Shown: positions 60,402 to 64,000 of the stretch, in pieces
Position numbering within the stretch: the first letter of the stretch is position 1
Layout: every line of letters begins with the position of its first letter
Position numbers and translations under genes: made by a program
Assembly (NCBI RefSeq): GCF_902833225.1
Contig: NZ_CADFEI010000001.1
Span: forward strand, 1-64,000
From: Burkholderia sp. BCC1644
GTDB taxonomy: Bacteria; Pseudomonadota; Gammaproteobacteria; Burkholderiales; Burkholderiaceae
Reading direction: 5' to 3'
DNA length: 64,000 nucleotides
Notes under the pieces: model-generated
Databases searched by the model: none
Seen by the model: only the letters and a program-made list of their open reading frames with translations
What the model was told of the DNA's origin: nothing

Positions 60402-61817
60402 ATGAAGCCATTCGATGAAATGCTGCAATCCGGCGACATGGTAAGGGCGCCTTACGCGCGCCTGAAGCGGTGGCTCGACACGCAGAATCCCGCGAGCCTC
60501 GCCCAGAAAGCCCACGACGCGGAAGGTGTGTTCCGCAAGACGGGCATCACGTTCGCCGTTTACGGCGACGCAGAGGCCGCCGAGCGGTTGATCCCGTTCG
60601 ATATCGTCCCGCGCATCATCTCGGGCGCGGAATGGAGCCGGCTATCGCTCGGGATCGAGCAGCGCGTGATGGCGCTCAATGCGTTCCTCGACGACATTTA
60701 TCACCGGCAGGAGATCGTGCGCGCGGGCATCGTGCCGAAGCACCTGATCGCGCACAACGAAGCATTCGTGCCGGAGATGATCGACTTCCGGCCGCCCGGA
60801 AACGTTTACACGCACATCATCGGCGTCGACATCGTCCGTACCGGCGAGAACGAGTTCTACGTGCTGGAGGACAACGCGCGTACGCCGTCCGGCGTGTCGT
60901 ACATGCTGGAAAACCGCGAGACGATGATGCAGCTCTTCCCCGAGCTGTTCCAGCAGGTGAAGGTGCGCCCGGTCGAAACCTATCCGCAGTTGCTGCGCCA
61001 GTCGCTCGCGGCCGTGTGCCCGCCGGGCGGCAACGCCGACAACCCGACCATCGCCGTGCTCACGCCCGGCATCCACAATTCCGCGTACTACGAACATTCG
61101 TTCCTCGCCGACCAGATGGGCGTGCACCTCGTCGAGGGCAGCGACCTGCAGGTGATCGACGGTCGCGTCGCGATGCGCACGACCGAAGGGTTCCGCCCGA
61201 TCGACGTGCTGTACCGCCGCGTCGACGACGCGTTCCTCGACCCGCTCACGTTCCGCCCCGATTCGGTGCTCGGCGTCGCGGGGATCATGGACGTGTACCG
61301 CGCCGGCAACATCACGATCGCGAATGCGCCCGGCACGGGCATCGCCGACGACAAGGCGATCTACTCGTACATGCCGGAGATCGTCGAGTTCTACACGGGC
61401 CGCAAGGCGCTGCTGGAGAACGTGCCGACCTGGCGCTGCGGCGAGGCCGACAGCCTGAAGTACGTGCTCGAGCATCTCGACGAACTGGTCGTGAAGGAGG
61501 TGCACGGCTCGGGCGGCTACGGGATGCTGGTCGGGCCGTGCGCGTCGAAGGCCGAGCTGGAGGCGTTTTCCGCGAAGCTGCGCGCGCGCCCCGCGAACTA
61601 CATCGCGCAACCGACGCTCGCGCTGTCCACGACGCCGATCCTGACCGACGCCGGCCTCGCGCCGCGCCACGTCGACCTGCGGCCGTTCGTGCTGGTGTCG
61701 GACCGGATCCGCATCACGCCGGGCGGGCTCACGCGCGTCGCGCTGAAGGAGGGATCGCTCGTCGTCAACTCGAGCCAGGGCGGCGGCACCAAGGACACCT
61801 GGGTGCTGGCCGACTGA
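60402..61817 (+). CDS. Circularly permuted ATP-grasp type 2 protein (DUF404/DUF407-like)
   Basis: A 471-residue protein of the circularly permuted ATP-grasp family. Conserved blocks are FRKTGITFAVYGDAEAAERLIPFD, PEMIDFRPPGNVYTHIIGVDIVRTGENEFYVLEDNARTPSGVSYMLENR with the metal/ATP acids, and VVKEVHGSGGYGMLVGPCAS. The C-terminus has the FVLVSDRIRITPGGLTRVALKEGSLVVNSSQGGGTKDTWVL motif. These enzymes are thought to ligate or modify a peptide, with alpha-E and transglutaminase partners. ATG 60402 was preferred to 60387 because GGAGAAAAG spaces it well. It is driven by the sigma-54/NtrC region just upstream. Confidence 0.9.
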   Translation: MKPFDEMLQSGDMVRAPYARLKRWLDTQNPASLAQKAHDAEGVFRKTGITFAVYGDAEAAERLIPFDIVPRIISGAEWSRLSLGIEQRVMALNAFLDDIYHRQEIVRAGIVPKHLIAHNEAFVPEMIDFRPPGNVYTHIIGVDIVRTGENEFYVLEDNARTPSGVSYMLENRETMMQLFPELFQQVKVRPVETYPQLLRQSLAAVCPPGGNADNPTIAVLTPGIHNSAYYEHSFLADQMGVHLVEGSDLQVIDGRVAMRTTEGFRPIDVLYRRVDDAFLDPLTFRPDSVLGVAGIMDVYRAGNITIANAPGTGIADDKAIYSYMPEIVEFYTGRKALLENVPTWRCGEADSLKYVLEHLDELVVKEVHGSGGYGMLVGPCASKAELEAFSAKLRARPANYIAQPTLALSTTPILTDAGLAPRHVDLRPFVLVSDRIRITPGGLTRVALKEGSLVVNSSQGGGTKDTWVLAD

Positions 61818-61881
61818 GCCGGACGCGACCGCGCGCGCCGCGACCGGCGCGCCAACCGAATGAAGACGGAGTGGACACGAG

Positions 61882-62823
61882 ATGCTTCTGGGACGTACTG
61901 CAAGCGGTCTCTACTGGATGTACCGCTATATCGAGCGCGCGGAGAACATCGCGCGCATCGTCGATGCCGGGCTGCGGATGGCGCTCACGCGCACGTCCGA
62001 CGCGCCGGCCGAATGGTCGTCGGTGCTCGTCAGCTCGGGCACGGACGACGGCTACCGGCAGAAATACGATGCGTATGCGGCCGATACCGTGACCGACTAC
62101 CTGCTGCGCGACCGCGACAACCCGTCGAGCGTGCTGGCGTGCATCGAGGCCGCGCGCTCGAACGCGCGGATGGTGCGCACGGCGCTGACGCGCGAAGCGT
62201 GGGAGAGCGTGAACGGCGCGTGGCTCTCGTTGCGCCGCGCGCTTGCGGAGCCGGTGCCGGAGAGCGAGCTGCCGGCCGTGCTCGACCAGGTGAAGCGCGA
62301 AACCGCGCTGATCCTCGGCAGCTTCTACAGCACGATGCTGCGCAACGAGATCTTCGATTTCGCGCAAATCGGCGCATTCATCGAGCGCGCGGACAACACC
62401 GCACGGATCATCGACGTGAAGTACCACCTGCTGCTGCCGTCCGTGTCGCACGTCGGCACGATCCTCGACAACTACCAGTGGGAGACGATCCTGCGCTGCG
62501 TCGCCGCGCACCGTTCGTACCGCTGGGTGTACGACGTGCAGTACAAGCCGATGAACATCGCCGACTACCTGATCCTGAACGGCCGCATGCCGCGTTCGCT
62601 GCGTTATTGCTACGGGCGCGTCGTGTCGAGCCTGAACCTGCTCGCGAAGGATTACGGCGTGACACACCCGTGTCACGACACGGCCACGAAGATTCTGCAG
62701 ATGCTGTCCGATACCTCGGTCGAGCGGATCTTCAAGAGCGGCCTGCACGAGTTCCTGACCGACTTCATCGGCCGCAACAACAGCCTCGGGATCGAAATCG
62801 CCCAGGCTTACAACTTCGACTGA
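61882..62823 (+). CDS. Alpha-E domain protein (DUF403)
   Basis: A 313-residue, mostly helical alpha-E protein, starting 64 bp after the ATP-grasp gene. LLGRTASGLYWMYRYIERAENIARIVDAG, YSTMLRNEIFDFAQIGAFIERADNTARIIDVKYH and the C-terminal RIFKSGLHEFLTDFIGRNNSLGIEIAQAYNFD are the family's repeated E-rich blocks. It is the constant partner of the permuted ATP-grasp and transglutaminase-like proteins; its biochemical role is unknown. Confidence 0.92.
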   Translation: MLLGRTASGLYWMYRYIERAENIARIVDAGLRMALTRTSDAPAEWSSVLVSSGTDDGYRQKYDAYAADTVTDYLLRDRDNPSSVLACIEAARSNARMVRTALTREAWESVNGAWLSLRRALAEPVPESELPAVLDQVKRETALILGSFYSTMLRNEIFDFAQIGAFIERADNTARIIDVKYHLLLPSVSHVGTILDNYQWETILRCVAAHRSYRWVYDVQYKPMNIADYLILNGRMPRSLRYCYGRVVSSLNLLAKDYGVTHPCHDTATKILQMLSDTSVERIFKSGLHEFLTDFIGRNNSLGIEIAQAYNFD

Positions 62824-62831
62824 GACTTGCC

Positions 62832-63809
62832 ATGCGACTCGCCATTCGACACATCTCGCGTTATCGGTTCGACGATCAAGCCACCCATGCGTTGCAACGG
62901 CTGCGGCTGCGCCCGCAGTCGGGCCCCGGGCAGACGGTGCGCGCGTGGCAGGTCACGATCGACGGCGTCGAGCCGTCGCTGTCGTACGCCGACGGCCTCG
63001 GCAACCGGATCGACCTCGTGCGTCACGACCGCGGCGCGAAGGCCGAGATCGTCGTCATCGCGGCCGGCGTCGTCGAGACGCAGGACCGCGCGGGCATTCT
63101 CGGGAATCCCGAGGGTTATGCGCCGCCGTGGATCTTCGAGCGCGAGACCGCGCTCACGAAGGCCGGCGACACCGTGCGCGAGCTCACGGAAGCGCTGCCC
63201 ATCGATCCGCGCGGCCTCGACGCATTGCACTGGCTGATGACGGAAGTGCACGGCCGCATCGCGTATGCGCCGAACCTGGCCGCCGACGCGCCCGTCGACG
63301 CGGAAACCGCGCTGCAAAGCGGCGAGGGCACGAGCCGCGACCATGCGCATGCGTTCATCGCGGCCGCGCGCGTCCTGAAGATTCCCGCGCGCTATATCTC
63401 GGGCTACGTGCTCGCCGACAGCGCGATGCAACGCATCGCCGATGCGAAGCAGAACGCCGGCGACGCCGAAGAGGAGGAAGCGCTCGCGCTGCAGAGCGGC
63501 GAGGGCATGCAGCAGGTGCTCGGCGCGTCGCACGCCGCGCAATCGCAGGGGCTGCCGCAACCGGCGCTCGGCGCACAGCCGCTGGCCGCCGCGTTGATGC
63601 AGCAGCCGGCCGGCCATGCATGGGCCGAAGCCTATGTGGAAGGGCTCGGCTGGGTCGGGTTCGATCCGTTCATGAACCGCTGCCCGGACGAGCGCTACGT
63701 GCGCATCGCGGTCGGCCTCGACTATCGCGACGCGCAGCCGGTGACGGGGCTCGGCGCGACGGCCGTCGGCGTCGAGATCAGCGTCGTGCAGACGCCCGAG
63801 CTCGTCTGA
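62832..63809 (+). CDS. Transglutaminase-like protein with Ser in place of the catalytic Cys
   Basis: A 325-residue protein with the bacterial transglutaminase N domain (MRLAIRHISRYRFDDQATHALQRLRLRPQS) and core. In the active-site block the usual nucleophilic Cys position reads Ser168 (GEGTSRDHAHAFIAAARVLKIPARYISGY), while the His262 (GHAWAEAYVEG) and Asp278 (GFDPF) of the triad remain. An Ala/Gln-rich insert of about 55 residues separates Ser168 and His262 sections. It starts 8 bp after the alpha-E stop. With Ser it may be inactive, or act as an esterase or binding protein. A second transglutaminase-like gene follows. Confidence 0.87.
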   Translation: MRLAIRHISRYRFDDQATHALQRLRLRPQSGPGQTVRAWQVTIDGVEPSLSYADGLGNRIDLVRHDRGAKAEIVVIAAGVVETQDRAGILGNPEGYAPPWIFERETALTKAGDTVRELTEALPIDPRGLDALHWLMTEVHGRIAYAPNLAADAPVDAETALQSGEGTSRDHAHAFIAAARVLKIPARYISGYVLADSAMQRIADAKQNAGDAEEEEALALQSGEGMQQVLGASHAAQSQGLPQPALGAQPLAAALMQQPAGHAWAEAYVEGLGWVGFDPFMNRCPDERYVRIAVGLDYRDAQPVTGLGATAVGVEISVVQTPELV

Positions 63810-63846
63810 GCCGACGCACGCTTTCGCCGAATCCGCCATGCCGGGC

Positions 63847-63870
63847 CGCCGCGTCGAGTGCGACGCGGCG
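63847..63870 (+). terminator. Intra-operon hairpin
   Basis: Perfect 10-bp stem CGCCGCGTCG / CGACGCGGCG with loop AGTG between the two transglutaminase-like genes, without a T-tract. It may only attenuate or stabilise the mRNA. Confidence 0.45.
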
Positions 63871-63902
63871 TGCGCGGCCGGCCCAACCCGAACCGAGCTC
63901 CC

Positions 63903-64000
63903 ATGTCCATCCACGTCGCGCTGCATCACACCACCCGCTATCGCTACGACCAGCTCGTCAACCTCGGCCCGCAGGTCGTGCGGCTGCGTCCCGCGCCGCA
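63903..64000 (+). CDS. Second transglutaminase-like protein, N-terminal fragment
   Basis: Only 32 codons are present before the window ends. The start [22 protein letters not shown] with [10 protein letters not shown] matches the transglutaminase N-terminal domain, as in the large DUF2126-type transglutaminase proteins found next to alpha-E and permuted ATP-grasp genes. It is 93 bp after the first such gene on the same strand. The rest, including whether it keeps the catalytic Cys, lies outside the window. Confidence 0.8.
   Translation, partial: MSIHVALHHTTRYRYDQLVNLGPQVVRLRPAP

Overview
The window is high-GC, gene-dense bacterial chromosome that looks like a Burkholderia (cepacia-complex-like) replicon. 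The evidence is very strong G/C third-position bias, many LysR regulators divergent from metabolic genes, ABC amino-acid transporters, a pgaABCD locus, and protein sequences typical of betaproteobacteria. No rRNA, tRNA, prophage, insertion sequence or CRISPR array was seen. The genus call is inference from protein character, not from a marker gene.

Layout. 1-264 is the end of etfA. 330-968 is a MarC-like membrane protein. 1021-9075 is an arginine transaminase (ATA) type locus: 2-ketoarginine decarboxylase (aruI), a TetR regulator, a polar amino-acid ABC transporter (ATPase, binding protein, two permeases), an AruH-like transaminase and an AstE/AspA-like zinc hydrolase. 9233-11268 is a DUF485/ActP-type symporter pair. 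11721-16818 is a compact atypical chemosensory-like operon: a membrane CheA-like kinase without a CheW-like domain, a truncated MCP-like protein, two CheX-type phosphatases and a CheY-like receiver. 16856-25924 holds a YdcZ transporter/LysR pair, a lipoprotein, a DUF3592 protein, a LysR/MFS pair, an enoyl-CoA hydratase, an 8-bp tandem repeat tract, alanine racemase, a MAPEG protein and another LysR. 26044-29583 encodes a fused double ABC exporter. 29977-35181 is a glnHPQ-like transporter joined to a C45 acyltransferase/peptidase, a class III aminotransferase and a CMD-family protein.

35342-40238 has a Pro/Ala-rich membrane-anchored protein, two PIN-domain toxin-antitoxin modules (each with a clear palindromic operator) and ahpC-ahpF between them. 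40364-44398 is a LysR-controlled locus resembling 2-aminothiazoline-4-carboxylate to cysteine conversion: a Liv-type binding protein, an ATC hydrolase and an N-carbamoyl-amino-acid amidase. 44478-46916 carries a GNAT, a c-type cytochrome and a DUF3626 protein.

46968-58170 is a long minus-strand poly-beta-1,6-GlcNAc operon: two small unknown envelope proteins, pgaA-pgaB-pgaC-pgaD, a dedicated glmS and an unknown secreted protein. Its AT-rich upstream region contains a perfect 24-bp LacI/PurR-like palindrome. From 60402 to the right edge is a circularly permuted ATP-grasp / alpha-E / transglutaminase-like operon. It is preceded by a textbook sigma-54 promoter and an NtrC-like box, and its first transglutaminase-like protein has Ser in place of the catalytic Cys.

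Best candidates for undescribed biology are the P5-less CheA / truncated MCP / twin CheX operon, the nitrogen-regulated ATP-grasp operon with the Cys-to-Ser transglutaminase, and the pga operon with its own glmS and three unknown partners.
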